A stretch of DNA of 64,000 bases from Bacteroidota bacterium (lineage in GTDB: Bacteria > Bacteroidota > Bacteroidia > Chitinophagales > Chitinophagaceae): contig JAFDXY010000010.1 in assembly GCA_018267725.1 (NCBI GenBank), forward strand, positions 1 through 64,000, given 5' to 3'. A program made the position numbers and the translations under genes. The notes under the pieces were generated by a model that searched no databases, had not been told where the DNA came from, and saw only the letters and a program-made list of their open reading frames with translations. Shown in pieces: positions 44,129 through 52,686 of the stretch; the first letter of the stretch is position 1, and every line of letters begins with the position of its first letter.

Positions 44129-45211
44129 TTACAATTCTATCAACTGAAACTGTACTTTTAAATTGTTTAAATGTTCTTCTAATCTTTGTTTGTGTGTATC
44201 GGTAATAAAAACCTGACAATTATTTTCAACACAAACTTTTTGTAATAAATAATGCATTCTTTCAGCATCTAACTTTTCAAAAATATCATCTAACAATAAA
44301 ATGGGAGAGAAACCTTTATGTTTTTTAAGTGTTTCAAACTCGGCCAACTTTAATGCAAATAATAAACTTTTTCTTTGCCCTTGTGATGCAGTTATTTTAA
44401 AAGATTGATTGTTGATGGTTATGCTTAAATCATCTTTATGAATACCAAAACCCGTGCGTTGTAAAAACAAATCTCTTTGTTTATTTTCTGTTAAAAGATG
44501 TTGCAAATTATTTTGTAAAAGTTGGCTTTCATAAGTTAATGCTATGTTTTCGTTTTTGCCTGCAATGGCGTTGTATAATTCAATAACAGTTAATGTAAAT
44601 GTTTGAAAGAAAAGTTTTCGTTCTTCAAAAATTAATGCCGCTTTTGTTGATAGTTGATTATCTAATGCAGCTAATAAAGTTTCATCAAAATAAGTTTGAG
44701 TTGAAGCATGTTTTAAAAAGCTATTGCGTTGTTGTAAAATTCTATTATAATCAATTAACCATTGCAAATAATTGCTGTTAAGCTGAGAAAGAATTGCATC
44801 AATAAACTTTCTTCTTTCATCACTTGTTCCGGTAATAATTTCAACATCATCGGGTGCAATCATTACACAAGGAAGCTTGCCAATATGGTGTGATAGTTTT
44901 TTGTATGCTTCATCATTCACTAAAAATTCTTTCTTATTATTTTCACGCAAAATGCCAACTGCATTAAATGGTGTTTCATCTTTTAAAAAATTCCCTTCAA
45001 CACGCATCCCTTCTTCATTATGCTTTATAATTAAATTATCTTGTTTTAAAAAATAACTTTTAGTAAAACACAAATAATAAATTGCATCTAACAAATTGGT
45101 TTTTCCGCTACCATTAGCACCGCAAATAGCCACAATAGGTTTATTAAAACTACATTGGTAGGTTTCATAATTTTTAAAATGATATAGCTTTAAAGTAGTT
45201 GCAGTAAGCAT
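44129..45211 (-). CDS. recF: DNA replication and repair protein RecF
   Basis: SMC-like ATPase that helps load RecA at gaps. 360 residues. Walker A GANGSGKTNLLDAIYYLC, family segment LPCVMIAPDDVEIITG, signature SQGQRKSLLFALKLAE, Walker B ILLLDDIFEKLD. I took ATG 45211 (MLTATTLKLYHFKNY) instead of the TTG at 45220. It is not next to dnaA or dnaN, as it would be in many phyla. Divergent from pyrR. Confidence 0.94.
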   Translation of the reverse strand: MLTATTLKLYHFKNYETYQCSFNKPIVAICGANGSGKTNLLDAIYYLCFTKSYFLKQDNLIIKHNEEGMRVEGNFLKDETPFNAVGILRENNKKEFLVNDEAYKKLSHHIGKLPCVMIAPDDVEIITGTSDERRKFIDAILSQLNSNYLQWLIDYNRILQQRNSFLKHASTQTYFDETLLAALDNQLSTKAALIFEERKLFFQTFTLTVIELYNAIAGKNENIALTYESQLLQNNLQHLLTENKQRDLFLQRTGFGIHKDDLSITINNQSFKITASQGQRKSLLFALKLAEFETLKKHKGFSPILLLDDIFEKLDAERMHYLLQKVCVENNCQVFITDTHKQRLEEHLNNLKVQFQLIEL

Positions 45212-45318
45212 GGCTTGCAATATAACTTTGTAATTAATGTTTAAAAAATAATGTTCATTTTTTTATTAAACAAATGCAGTGTGAACGATACCTTGTAATT
45301 TTAGCAAAATTTTTTTAA

Positions 45319-45831
45319 GTGAAGACAATTCTTTCGCAACCGCAAATGGCATTAACAGTAAAAAGGTTGGCACATCAAATTATGGAAACACATGTGCCTT
45401 TTAGCGATACTGTTATTATTGGCATTCAGCCCAGAGGCGTTTTGTTTAGCGATAAAATTGTAGATGAATTAAACACATTAATTGCTCCTTCAAAATTATT
45501 ATACGGCAAATTAGATATTACTTTTTATAGAGATGATATTAGAAAAGAATTACATGTTGCCAATAAAACCGATATTCTTTTTAGTATTGAAAATAAAAAC
45601 GTAATTATTGTAGATGATGTGTTATATACCGGAAGAACCATTCGTGCAGCATTAGATGCTTTGCTTGATTTTGGCAGGCCAAAAAAAGTTGAACTCTGTG
45701 TTTTAATTGATAGAAGATTTAGCAGAGAATTACCCATACAACCCAATTACACAGGCCGTGCCATTGATACATTTGTTTCAGAAAAAGTAAAAGTAAATTG
45801 GGGCAGCAATGAAGAAGTTGTGTTAGTGTAA
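45319..45831 (+). CDS. pyrR: PyrR-type uracil phosphoribosyltransferase / regulator
   Basis: 170 residues with type I PRTase fold. PRPP loop VIIVDDVLYTGRTIRAALDAL, and GIQPRGVLFSDKI near the start. Starts with GTG (45319). In Bacilli PyrR binds pyr leader RNA and also has UPRT activity. A -7-like box TAATTTTA at 45296-45303 leaves a leader of about 15 bases, too short for a PyrR attenuator of its own. pyrB follows 71 bases downstream. Confidence 0.92.
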   Translation: MKTILSQPQMALTVKRLAHQIMETHVPFSDTVIIGIQPRGVLFSDKIVDELNTLIAPSKLLYGKLDITFYRDDIRKELHVANKTDILFSIENKNVIIVDDVLYTGRTIRAALDALLDFGRPKKVELCVLIDRRFSRELPIQPNYTGRAIDTFVSEKVKVNWGSNEEVVLV

Positions 45832-45887
45832 ATGTTGCAAACAAAGTATTATGTTTTAAACCTTTTTTATTGAATTCATAAATCTTT

Positions 45888-45895
45888 TATCTTCG
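45888..45895 (+). promoter_or_regulatory. -7-like box TATCTTCG for pyrB
   Basis: One mismatch from TAnnTTTG, 7 bases before the pyrB ATG. Confidence 0.4.
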
Positions 45896-45902
45896 CTTTT
45901 TA

Positions 45903-46829
45903 ATGAAACTATCTACCAAACATTTACTTGGTATTAAAAACCTTAGTAAAGAAGATATTGAATTAATTCTTTCTACAGCAGCCAATTTTAAAGATGTTTT
46001 ACAAAGGCCAGTAAAAAAAGTTCCCTCGTTGAGAGATGTAACCATTGTAAACCTATTTTACGAGAACTCAACACGCACAAGAATTTCATTTGAATTAGCA
46101 GAAAAAAGATTAAGTGCCGATACGGTTAATTTTGCAGTAAGCGGCTCAAGTGCAGCCAAAGGAGAAACCTTGTTAGATACTGTAAACAATATTCTTAGCA
46201 TGAAGGTTGATATGGTTGTAATGAGGCACAGTGCCAGCGGGGCACCACATTTTCTTGCTAAACATATTCCCGTACCTATTGTAAATGCAGGAGATGGAAT
46301 TAACGAACATCCTACGCAAGCTTTGTTAGATGCTTTTTCAATGAAAGAAAAATTTGGCGAACTGAAAGGGTTAAAGGTTGCTATTATTGGCGATATTTTA
46401 CACAGCCGTGTAGCCATGAGTAATATGTATTTATTGAAAAAAATGGGAGCAGAAATTTTAATTGCAGGTCCCCCAACATTAATTCCAAAATATATTGAAG
46501 AAACATTTAATGTAAAAGTTGAATATAATTTAAAGAAAGCTTTGCAGTGGTGCGATGTTGCCAATGTATTACGCATACAATTAGAAAGGCAAAACCAACC
46601 TTTATTCTCATCGCTTCGCGAATACAATATTGCATACGGCATTAACAAAAAATTATTAGAAAACTTAGGAAAAGAAATTACCATAATGCATCCCGGTCCT
46701 ATTAACAGAGGTGTTGAATTAGACAGCGATGTTGCCGATGGACCTTTTAGTATTATTTTAAATCAGGTTGAAAATGGTGTTGCAGTAAGAATGGCTGTTT
46801 TATATTTGTTGGCAAATAGAGAAAACTAA
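45903..46829 (+). CDS. pyrB: Aspartate carbamoyltransferase catalytic subunit
   Basis: Joins carbamoyl phosphate and aspartate, the committed pyrimidine step. 308 residues. Carbamoyl-phosphate loop ENSTRTRISFELA, then HPTQALLDAFSM, GDILHSRVAMSN and HPGPINRGVELD. All fit PyrB rather than ArgF. No pyrI regulatory subunit follows. Downstream coaD begins after 75 bases. Confidence 0.97.
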   Translation: MKLSTKHLLGIKNLSKEDIELILSTAANFKDVLQRPVKKVPSLRDVTIVNLFYENSTRTRISFELAEKRLSADTVNFAVSGSSAAKGETLLDTVNNILSMKVDMVVMRHSASGAPHFLAKHIPVPIVNAGDGINEHPTQALLDAFSMKEKFGELKGLKVAIIGDILHSRVAMSNMYLLKKMGAEILIAGPPTLIPKYIEETFNVKVEYNLKKALQWCDVANVLRIQLERQNQPLFSSLREYNIAYGINKKLLENLGKEITIMHPGPINRGVELDSDVADGPFSIILNQVENGVAVRMAVLYLLANREN

Positions 46830-46867
46830 TTTTAATTACGAAGCAATAATATTAATTTCTCTACTGT

Positions 46868-46875
46868 TAATTTCG
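46868..46875 (+). promoter_or_regulatory. -7-like box TAATTTCG for coaD
   Basis: One mismatch from TAnnTTTG, 29 bases before the ATG at 46905. A direct repeat TACTT (two copies in TACTTTGTACTT) follows directly. Confidence 0.35.
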
Positions 46876-46904
46876 TACTTTGTACTTCAAATTTTGTAGT
46901 TATC

Positions 46905-47372
46905 ATGCGTATATGTTTATTTCCCGGAACCTTTGATCCTGTTACACTTGGGCATACCGATATTATTGATAGAGCCTTGCCTTTGTTTGATAAAATTTTT
47001 GTGGGAATTGGTGTAAACGCTGCAAAAAATCCAATGTTTAGTGCAGAGCAACGCATGCAATGGTTTAATGAAATTTATGCAAATGAACCAAAAGTAGAAA
47101 GTGTAACATTTGATGGATTAACTGTTAATTATTGCAAAACAATTGGAGCTAAATTTATTTTAAGAGGAATACGTTATGTAAGCGATTTTGAATACGAAAA
47201 AACTATTGCAGATGCCAATAGAACTTTAGATAAAACTATTGAAACCATTTTTTTAACCGGAGAACCTAAATACACTTCAGTTGCATCAACCATTGTAAGA
47301 GATATTTTACGCAATGGAGGAGATGCATCTCCATTTTTACCCGAAGCTGTTATTCATTCTTTAAAAAAATAA
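46905..47372 (+). CDS. coaD: Phosphopantetheine adenylyltransferase
   Basis: Fourth step of coenzyme A synthesis. 155 residues. Nucleotidyltransferase motif FPGTFDPVTLGHTDI (T/HxGH), substrate loop with GLTVNYCKTIGAKFILRG, and the late YTSVASTIVRDI (ISS-type) motif. Standard length. Its stop abuts that of the convergent Nudix gene. Confidence 0.97.
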   Translation: MRICLFPGTFDPVTLGHTDIIDRALPLFDKIFVGIGVNAAKNPMFSAEQRMQWFNEIYANEPKVESVTFDGLTVNYCKTIGAKFILRGIRYVSDFEYEKTIADANRTLDKTIETIFLTGEPKYTSVASTIVRDILRNGGDASPFLPEAVIHSLKK

Positions 47373-47783
47373 TTACTGCATTTTATACTTTGCAATTATT
47401 TCATTAATACTTGGGTAACTATTGTTTAGCTTAGTTGATAAATTAATTTCATTTACCCATTCAATTGTTTCAATTCCCTCTTCTGTTTGCGGAATAATTT
47501 TTTCGGTTGAATTGGCTTTCATTTCATACCACCAACTTTCTTTTTGTACATCTTCATTCAACCAAATATCAAAATAACTATGATATGTTTTTCCTATAAA
47601 TTTTATTACCGCTATTTCTAATAATCCGGTTTCTTCTTTTACTTCTCTTACTGCACACATTTCAATTGTTTCGCCTTCATCTAATTTTCCTTTTGGTAAA
47701 TCCCATTTACCTCTTCTATAAATCATTAATAATTCGCCTTGTTCATTATAAACCAAACCGCCGGCTGCAATAATTGTTTTCAT
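47373..47783 (-). CDS. Nudix hydrolase
   Basis: 136 residues with a complete Nudix box: GKLDEGETIEMCAVREVKEETGL. The preceding YRRGKWDLPKG strand is also typical. Hydrolyses nucleoside diphosphate derivatives; the substrate (e.g. dNTP, ADP-ribose, Ap4A) cannot be told. I took the ATG at 47783 (MKTIIAAGG) because a -7 box lies just upstream at 47802, excluding the longer start at 47804. Confidence 0.9.
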   Translation of the reverse strand: MKTIIAAGGLVYNEQGELLMIYRRGKWDLPKGKLDEGETIEMCAVREVKEETGLLEIAVIKFIGKTYHSYFDIWLNEDVQKESWWYEMKANSTEKIIPQTEEGIETIEWVNEINLSTKLNNSYPSINEIIAKYKMQ

Positions 47784-47801
47784 TCTTTGTTTCTTGTGTA
47801 A

Positions 47802-47809
47802 CAAATATA
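47802..47809 (-). promoter_or_regulatory. -7 promoter box TATATTTG for the Nudix gene
   Basis: Perfect TAnnTTTG match on the minus strand, 18 bases before the ATG at 47783. Confidence 0.55.
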
Positions 47810-47877
47810 GAATGTAAAATAAATTTTCTAAAGCCGCCTATCCAATTAATTCATTAATGTTCTATTATCTTAGCAGC

Positions 47878-48507
47878 ATGACAAACGAAAAAGCAGTTGC
47901 AGAAAAATTATTACAAATTCAAGCAATTAAATTAAGTCCAACTAAACCTTTTACTTGGGCAAGTGGTTGGAAAAGCCCAATTTATTGCGATAATAGAAAA
48001 GTGCTTTCTTTCCCTTTTCAAAGAGAATTTATAAAAAGTGAATTATGCAATGTAATATTCGAAAAGTTTCCTGAAGCCGAAATGCTTGCAGGTGTTGCAA
48101 CAGCCGGCATTGCTTGGGGGGCAATGGCTGCAGACCAATTAAAACTTCCTTATATATATGTTAGACCTAAACCAAAAGATCATGGCTTAACCAATCAAAT
48201 TGAAGGTTTTTATGAAAAAGGAAAAAAAGTATTGGTTGTAGAAGACTTAATTTCTACCGGAAAAAGTAGTTTACAAGTTGTTGATGTTTTGCGTAATGAA
48301 GGTTTAGAAGTAGTTGGCATGGTTTCTATTTTTAATTACGGTTTTTCTGTTGCAACAGAATCTTTTGAAAAAGCGAATGTTAAATTTCAATCACTTACTA
48401 ATTATGCAACACTTATTCAATTAGCTTTAGAAAAAAATATAGTAAGTGCAGATACGGAAAGTTTATTAAATAGTTGGAGAGAAAACCCATCTGAATGGAT
48501 GCAATAA
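47878..48507 (+). CDS. pyrE: Orotate phosphoribosyltransferase
   Basis: Makes OMP from orotate and PRPP. 209 residues. Early motif FTWASGWKSPIYCDNRKVLSFP, the LAGVATAGIAWGAMAAD helix, KDHGLTNQIEG and the PRPP motif VLVVEDLISTGKSS. I took MTNEKAVAEK (47878) over 47857: a -7-like TATCTTAG (47866-47873) lies between them. An HMA-like protein follows 10 bases on. Confidence 0.95.
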   Translation: MTNEKAVAEKLLQIQAIKLSPTKPFTWASGWKSPIYCDNRKVLSFPFQREFIKSELCNVIFEKFPEAEMLAGVATAGIAWGAMAADQLKLPYIYVRPKPKDHGLTNQIEGFYEKGKKVLVVEDLISTGKSSLQVVDVLRNEGLEVVGMVSIFNYGFSVATESFEKANVKFQSLTNYATLIQLALEKNIVSADTESLLNSWRENPSEWMQ

Positions 48508-48517
48508 AATTATAACG

Positions 48518-48928
48518 ATGAAAAAAATATTATTTATTATTTGTTTTGCTTTTGCTGCTGTGTTTGTAAATGCACAAGTAATGAGTGCTAAAATGGAATG
48601 GCTTACCATTAAAAGCAATAACCTTAAATGTTGGGTGTGTAAAGAAAAATTAATGGATTATTTGAAAACTGAAAATGCCATGAATATGCAAAATGGTATG
48701 ACAGATTACAGATTTAATTTATTACAAGGCGAAATAAAAATTTTTTATCACCCTGATAGAGTTTCGGCAGATGAAATAAGAACAGCCATGAATAATGCAG
48801 GTTTTGATGCAGACAGCACCAAAGCCGAACCAGATGCTTATAAAAAATTACCGCCAATTTGTAAACGTGCAGAAGATGGTGGCGGCCCAACAAAAGGGAA
48901 GCCTTGCCATATTCAGCCAATAAATTAA
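48518..48928 (+). CDS. Secreted HMA-like protein
   Basis: 136 residues with a signal peptide (FIICFAFAAVFVNAQ). The core resembles a heavy-metal-associated domain: a CxxC pair in NNLKCWVCKEKLMDYL and a late Ala-Gly-Phe helix end (AMNNAGFDAD). The tail after the fold has two more Cys (PICKR, KPCHI). It may bind copper or another soft metal in the periplasm. It lies 10 bases after pyrE but is not metabolically related. HMA is a motif call. Confidence 0.75.
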   Translation: MKKILFIICFAFAAVFVNAQVMSAKMEWLTIKSNNLKCWVCKEKLMDYLKTENAMNMQNGMTDYRFNLLQGEIKIFYHPDRVSADEIRTAMNNAGFDADSTKAEPDAYKKLPPICKRAEDGGGPTKGKPCHIQPIN

Positions 48929-48986
48929 AACAAATTGACGTTGTAAATAATAGTTGCTCAATTTTATATGAAAGTATATAACATAC

Positions 48987-49015
48987 AAAAAGCTTCAATT
49001 TCTTGAAGCTTTTTG
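48987..49015. terminator. Terminator after the HMA-like gene
   Basis: AAAAAGCTTCAA, loop TTTC, TTGAAGCTTTTTG: twelve pairs with A and T tracts, so active both ways; serves the + gene before it and the - tRNA gene after it. Confidence 0.9.
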
Positions 49016-49021
49016 TTTTAG

Positions 49022-49098
49022 TGGTGACCGCGTTAGGATTCAAACCTAAAACCTTCTGATCCGTAGTCAGATGCTCTATTCAGTTGAGCTACGCAGCC
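49022..49098 (-). tRNA. tRNA-Arg (anticodon ACG), CCA encoded
   Basis: Read on the minus strand: acceptor GGCTGCG pairs with CGCGGTC (two G-U), D-arm TAGCTCAACTGAATAGAGC, anticodon arm TCTGA-CTACGGA-TCAGA with anticodon ACG at 49064-49062, and T-arm GTTTGAATC within TAGGT/CCTAA-type stem; discriminator A and 3' CCA encoded. Reads CGU/CGC/CGA codons if A34 becomes inosine. Transcribed towards 48987, where the terminator lies. Confidence 0.96.
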
Positions 49099-49141
49099 AT
49101 TTTTTTAATGGGCTGCAAATATAATTGCAAAATTGTAAAGT

Positions 49142-50287
49142 ATGAAACAGATTTTAAGTTTCTTTGCAATTATGCAAAAATGCAAAACGTTGTTAGTATT
49201 TATTTGTTTGTGTAATACATTGGTATTAAATAGTCAGGTTTCGGCAAATGCTTCTCTCAAAAAAAACGCCGATACGGTAAATAAAAAAAGCTTACTTATT
49301 TTTCCAATAATAGCCAATTCTATTGAAACAAGGTTAATGTTAGGTGTGGCAGGTTCTTTTACTTTTCATCTTTCAAAAACAGATAGTAATACAAGAACTT
49401 CCAACTTACAATCTTTGGTTGCTTATACTTTAAACAAACAATTTATTGCAGCCATTAACGGAGCAGAATATTTTAATAAAGAAAAATACATTTTAAATCA
49501 TCAATTTTCTTACAGTGCTTTTCCAGATAAGTTTTGGGGAATAGGAAATAATACACCCGATAGTGCAGTAGAAAATTATAATTATCATCAATATTATATT
49601 TACCTGCATTTAATGAGGCATTTGGGAGATAATTTGTATTTAGGTGCATTATACGAACTGCAAAATGTATACAATGTTGAATACATTCATGGCGGAATTT
49701 TTGATACAGAAAATATTGCAGGAAGAAATGGCTACCTTGCCTCAGGACTTGGTTTAAGTTTTACTTACGATACAAGAAACGATGCGTTTGCACCAGATAA
49801 AGGTTGGTTTGCACAAACTTATTTTAATCATTTTGATAAAGTATTTGGTTCTAATTATAACTACACAAATTATGTGGTTGATATAAGAACATTTCTTAAA
49901 ATTTATAAAAGACAAGTGTTGGCATTACAAGCTTACTGGTTTATAACAGATGGCAAAGAAATACCTTTTAGAAGTTTAGCAACATTTGGCGGATACAATA
50001 GTATGCGTGGTTATTATGATGGAAGATATAGAGATAAAAATCAATATGTTTTTCAGGCAGAATATCGTTTCCCTATTTATAAAAGATTTGGTGCCGTAGT
50101 TTTTGCAGATTGTGGAGATGTAAGCCATACTACAAGCAGCTTTGCTTTAAACACTTTAAAATATTCTTACGGTGCAGGGCTTCGTTTTCAATTAAGTAAA
50201 AAAGAAAAATTAAACCTTCGTATTGATTATGGAATTGGTGCCAATAACAATAGCGGGTTTTATTTGCAATTAGCTGAGGCTTTTTAA
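49142..50287 (+). CDS. Outer-membrane barrel protein (BamA/TamA-like surface antigen)
   Basis: 381 residues with a signal peptide (core CKTLLVFICLCNTLVL). No POTRA repeats are seen, only the barrel: alternating strands, GLSFTYDTRNDAFAPDKGWFAQTYF, the Omp85 lid motif SMRGYYDGRYRDKNQYVFQAEYRFP, and a final strand ending LQLAEAF. Such short members exist widely; their cargo is unknown. A second Met at residue 11 would give the same mature protein. Confidence 0.85.
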   Translation: MKQILSFFAIMQKCKTLLVFICLCNTLVLNSQVSANASLKKNADTVNKKSLLIFPIIANSIETRLMLGVAGSFTFHLSKTDSNTRTSNLQSLVAYTLNKQFIAAINGAEYFNKEKYILNHQFSYSAFPDKFWGIGNNTPDSAVENYNYHQYYIYLHLMRHLGDNLYLGALYELQNVYNVEYIHGGIFDTENIAGRNGYLASGLGLSFTYDTRNDAFAPDKGWFAQTYFNHFDKVFGSNYNYTNYVVDIRTFLKIYKRQVLALQAYWFITDGKEIPFRSLATFGGYNSMRGYYDGRYRDKNQYVFQAEYRFPIYKRFGAVVFADCGDVSHTTSSFALNTLKYSYGAGLRFQLSKKEKLNLRIDYGIGANNNSGFYLQLAEAF

Positions 50288-50289
50288 AA

Positions 50290-51264
50290 CTATTTTAATT
50301 CCCATACTAATGCACTTGCTCCTAAAACAGCAGCATCATCTTCTTTCAATTCACTAAATAATAATTTTACTTTGTTTTGAAAAATAGGAAGCAGGTTAGC
50401 CTCCATGTGTTGGCGTGTTGGCTGCAATAGTAAATCTCCTGCTTTGCATAAGCCTCCAAATAAAATAATTGCTTCGGGAGATGAAAACATTATAAAATTT
50501 GCTAATGCCATTCCTAAAATTTTTCCGGTATATGCATACACTTCATTAGCTAATTTATCTCCAGCAACAGCACATTCATACACTATTTTGCTATCAATTT
50601 CTTCTTTATTATATTTTGTTAAAAGGGAATTTGTTTTCGGATTTTTTTCTAACAATTCTAATGCAGTTAATTTAACGCCTGTTGCAGAGCAATACACTTC
50701 TACACTTCCTTTGGCACCTGTGCCTTTGTGTAATCTTCCATCGGGTATAATTATGGTGTGGCCTAATTCTCCTGCAAAACCATCGTGGCCATATATTAAC
50801 TGGCCGTTGGCTACAATACCACTGCCAACGCCTGTGCCTAAAGTAATCATTATAAAATCTTTCATTCCTTTAGCAGCACCATACATCATTTCTCCAACTG
50901 CGGCTGCGTTTGCATCGTTGGTTAATGCACAGGGTAGCTGAAATTTTTTGGTTATTAATTCTGCCATAGGCACAACGCCTTTCCATTTTAAATTAGGTGC
51001 ATATTCAATAGTGCCGGTGTAATAATTTCCGTTGGGTGCCCCAATACCAATACCTCGTATATATTCAATTCCACCAATGCTTTCTATAGATGGAATAATT
51101 AAATCATATAACTCATCAATATATGGTTCAATAGTATCATGATTTCTACTACTCATTGCTCCACGATATAAGATAGAACCTCTATGATCTACTATTCCAA
51201 AAACAGTATTTGTGCCACCAATATCAACGCCAATGGCGTATTGTTGAGAAACAGGAATATTCAT
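50290..51264 (-). CDS. ROK family sugar kinase (probable glucokinase)
   Basis: 324 residues. ATP loop AIGVDIGGTNTVFG (D14-type), catalytic Asp117 in TNDANAAAVGE, phosphate loop TLGTGVGSGI, and ELGHT. The usual ROK zinc motif CxCGxxGCxE is altered to HKGTGAKGSVE (179-189): all cysteines are gone, though VEVYCSATG still aligns. Bacteroidota ROK kinases of this type phosphorylate glucose. It faces a sugar permease gene, which supports that. The odd motif is the main doubt. Confidence 0.88.
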   Translation of the reverse strand: MNIPVSQQYAIGVDIGGTNTVFGIVDHRGSILYRGAMSSRNHDTIEPYIDELYDLIIPSIESIGGIEYIRGIGIGAPNGNYYTGTIEYAPNLKWKGVVPMAELITKKFQLPCALTNDANAAAVGEMMYGAAKGMKDFIMITLGTGVGSGIVANGQLIYGHDGFAGELGHTIIIPDGRLHKGTGAKGSVEVYCSATGVKLTALELLEKNPKTNSLLTKYNKEEIDSKIVYECAVAGDKLANEVYAYTGKILGMALANFIMFSSPEAIILFGGLCKAGDLLLQPTRQHMEANLLPIFQNKVKLLFSELKEDDAAVLGASALVWELK

Positions 51265-51347
51265 ACAATAGAATTTGTTGTTAAATATAAAAGCAGTTTA
51301 TTATTTTGTTTAAAAAAACTTTCTTATGTTGGGCAAATTTTTATATT

Positions 51348-52628
51348 ATGCTTACAAATACAGCCGTTGAAAAAAAGAGTTACGCCTTGCCTTTATTAAT
51401 TATTGGTACCCTATTTTTTATTTTTGGATTTGTTACTTGGTCTAACAGTACATTAATTCCTTATTTAAGTATAGCTTGTCAGCTTACACCAGAAGAGGCT
51501 GTATTAGTAACCTTTGCATTTTATATTTCGTATGCAGTAATGGCTTTTCCATCATCGTGGGTTTTAAAATTAACAGGGTTTAAATATGGAATGATGGTAG
51601 GATTAATAATAATGGCAATTGGTGCTTTATTATTTATTCCTGCAGCCAATACACGTTCTTTCGGATTTTTTTTATTTGCATTATTTGTAATTGGAACAGG
51701 GCTTGCTCTTTTGCAAACGGCTTCTAATCCTTATATCACTATTCTTGGCCCAATTGAAAGTGCTGCCAAACGTATTAGTATAATGGGTATATGTAATAAA
51801 ACTGCAGGTGCATTAGCCCCATTAATTTTAGGAGCTATTGTATTAAAAGATGCTGATGCATTTAAAACAAAATTATTAACAATGGATGCTGCTCAAAAAG
51901 CGGCAGAGCTTAATGTATTGGCATCTCGTGTAATAATGCCTTATGTTGTTATTGCTGCTGTTTTAATATTATTAAGTTGCTTTATTTATTTTTCTCATCT
52001 TCCAGAAGTAAAAGCAGAAGGAGAAGATGATACCGAAACTAAAAATGTACAAGCCAACAAAAGTATTTTTAGTTACACTTATTTATGGTTAGGATTTATT
52101 GCTTTGTTTTTATATGTAGGGGTTGAAGTAATGGCCGGAGATATTATTCAACTCTATGGCAATTCAATTGGTATTAGTCTTGATGTTGCTAAACATTTTA
52201 CAACTTATACAATGATAAGTATGTTAGTAGGTTATGTTTTAGGAATAATTGCAATACCAAAATTTATTTCGCAAGCAACGGCTCTTAAACTTTCTGCAAT
52301 ATTGGGTGTGCTATTTACTATTGGTGCCATTTTTACTAATGGTTATACTTCAGTTTTATTTATTGCATTATTAGGTTTAGCAAATGCATTGGTATGGCCT
52401 GCTATTTGGCCATTGGCTATAGATGGTTTAGGAAAACATACCAAAACAGGTTCTGCATTATTAATTATAGGCATTGCAGGCGGAGCTATTTTACCAAGAA
52501 TATGGGCAAGTGTTGGACAACAAGTTGGTTTACAAAATGCTTTTTGGATTATGGTACCTTGTTATCTTTTCATTTTATACTTTGCAATTTCAGGGCATAA
52601 AGCAGGTAAAACAGTAAAATACCCTTAA
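51348..52628 (+). CDS. Sugar:proton symporter (FucP/GluP-like MFS permease)
   Basis: 426 residues with about twelve membrane helices. FucP-branch marks: FFIFGFVTWSNSTLIPYLSIACQLT, ASNPYITILGP with IGTGLALLQTASNPY before it, and SIMGICNKTAGALAPLILGA. Fucose, glucose or galactose would be carried with H+ (or Na+). Start taken at ATG 51348 (MLTNTAVEK), not the TTG at 51306. Divergent from the ROK kinase; the pair would import and trap sugar. Confidence 0.9.
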   Translation: MLTNTAVEKKSYALPLLIIGTLFFIFGFVTWSNSTLIPYLSIACQLTPEEAVLVTFAFYISYAVMAFPSSWVLKLTGFKYGMMVGLIIMAIGALLFIPAANTRSFGFFLFALFVIGTGLALLQTASNPYITILGPIESAAKRISIMGICNKTAGALAPLILGAIVLKDADAFKTKLLTMDAAQKAAELNVLASRVIMPYVVIAAVLILLSCFIYFSHLPEVKAEGEDDTETKNVQANKSIFSYTYLWLGFIALFLYVGVEVMAGDIIQLYGNSIGISLDVAKHFTTYTMISMLVGYVLGIIAIPKFISQATALKLSAILGVLFTIGAIFTNGYTSVLFIALLGLANALVWPAIWPLAIDGLGKHTKTGSALLIIGIAGGAILPRIWASVGQQVGLQNAFWIMVPCYLFILYFAISGHKAGKTVKYP

Positions 52629-52648
52629 TATCTATATAAACATTTAGT

Positions 52649-52686
52649 AAAGGTCAGAGGTAAAACATTTTTTATCTTTGACCTTT
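52649..52686 (+). terminator. 17-bp hairpin after the sugar permease
   Basis: AAAGGTCAGAGGTAAAA pairs with TTTTATCTTTGACCTTT over 17 positions (two G-U), loop CATT. It starts 20 bases after the permease stop. The T-run afterwards is weak (CTTATTAATT). A -7 box of glgA lies inside its right arm. Confidence 0.65.
52673..52680 (+). promoter_or_regulatory. -7 promoter box TATCTTTG for glgA
   Basis: Perfect TAnnTTTG match, 61 bases before the glgA ATG, within the right arm of the hairpin at 52649-52686. Confidence 0.45.

Noticed and set aside
46058..46684. Long 208-residue minus-strand frame across pyrB
   Set aside because: Opposite pyrB, which has full motifs. No promoter or signal for the antisense frame.
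50405..50941. 178-residue plus-strand frame over the ROK gene
   Set aside because: Mirror frame of a clear kinase; no motif or promoter.
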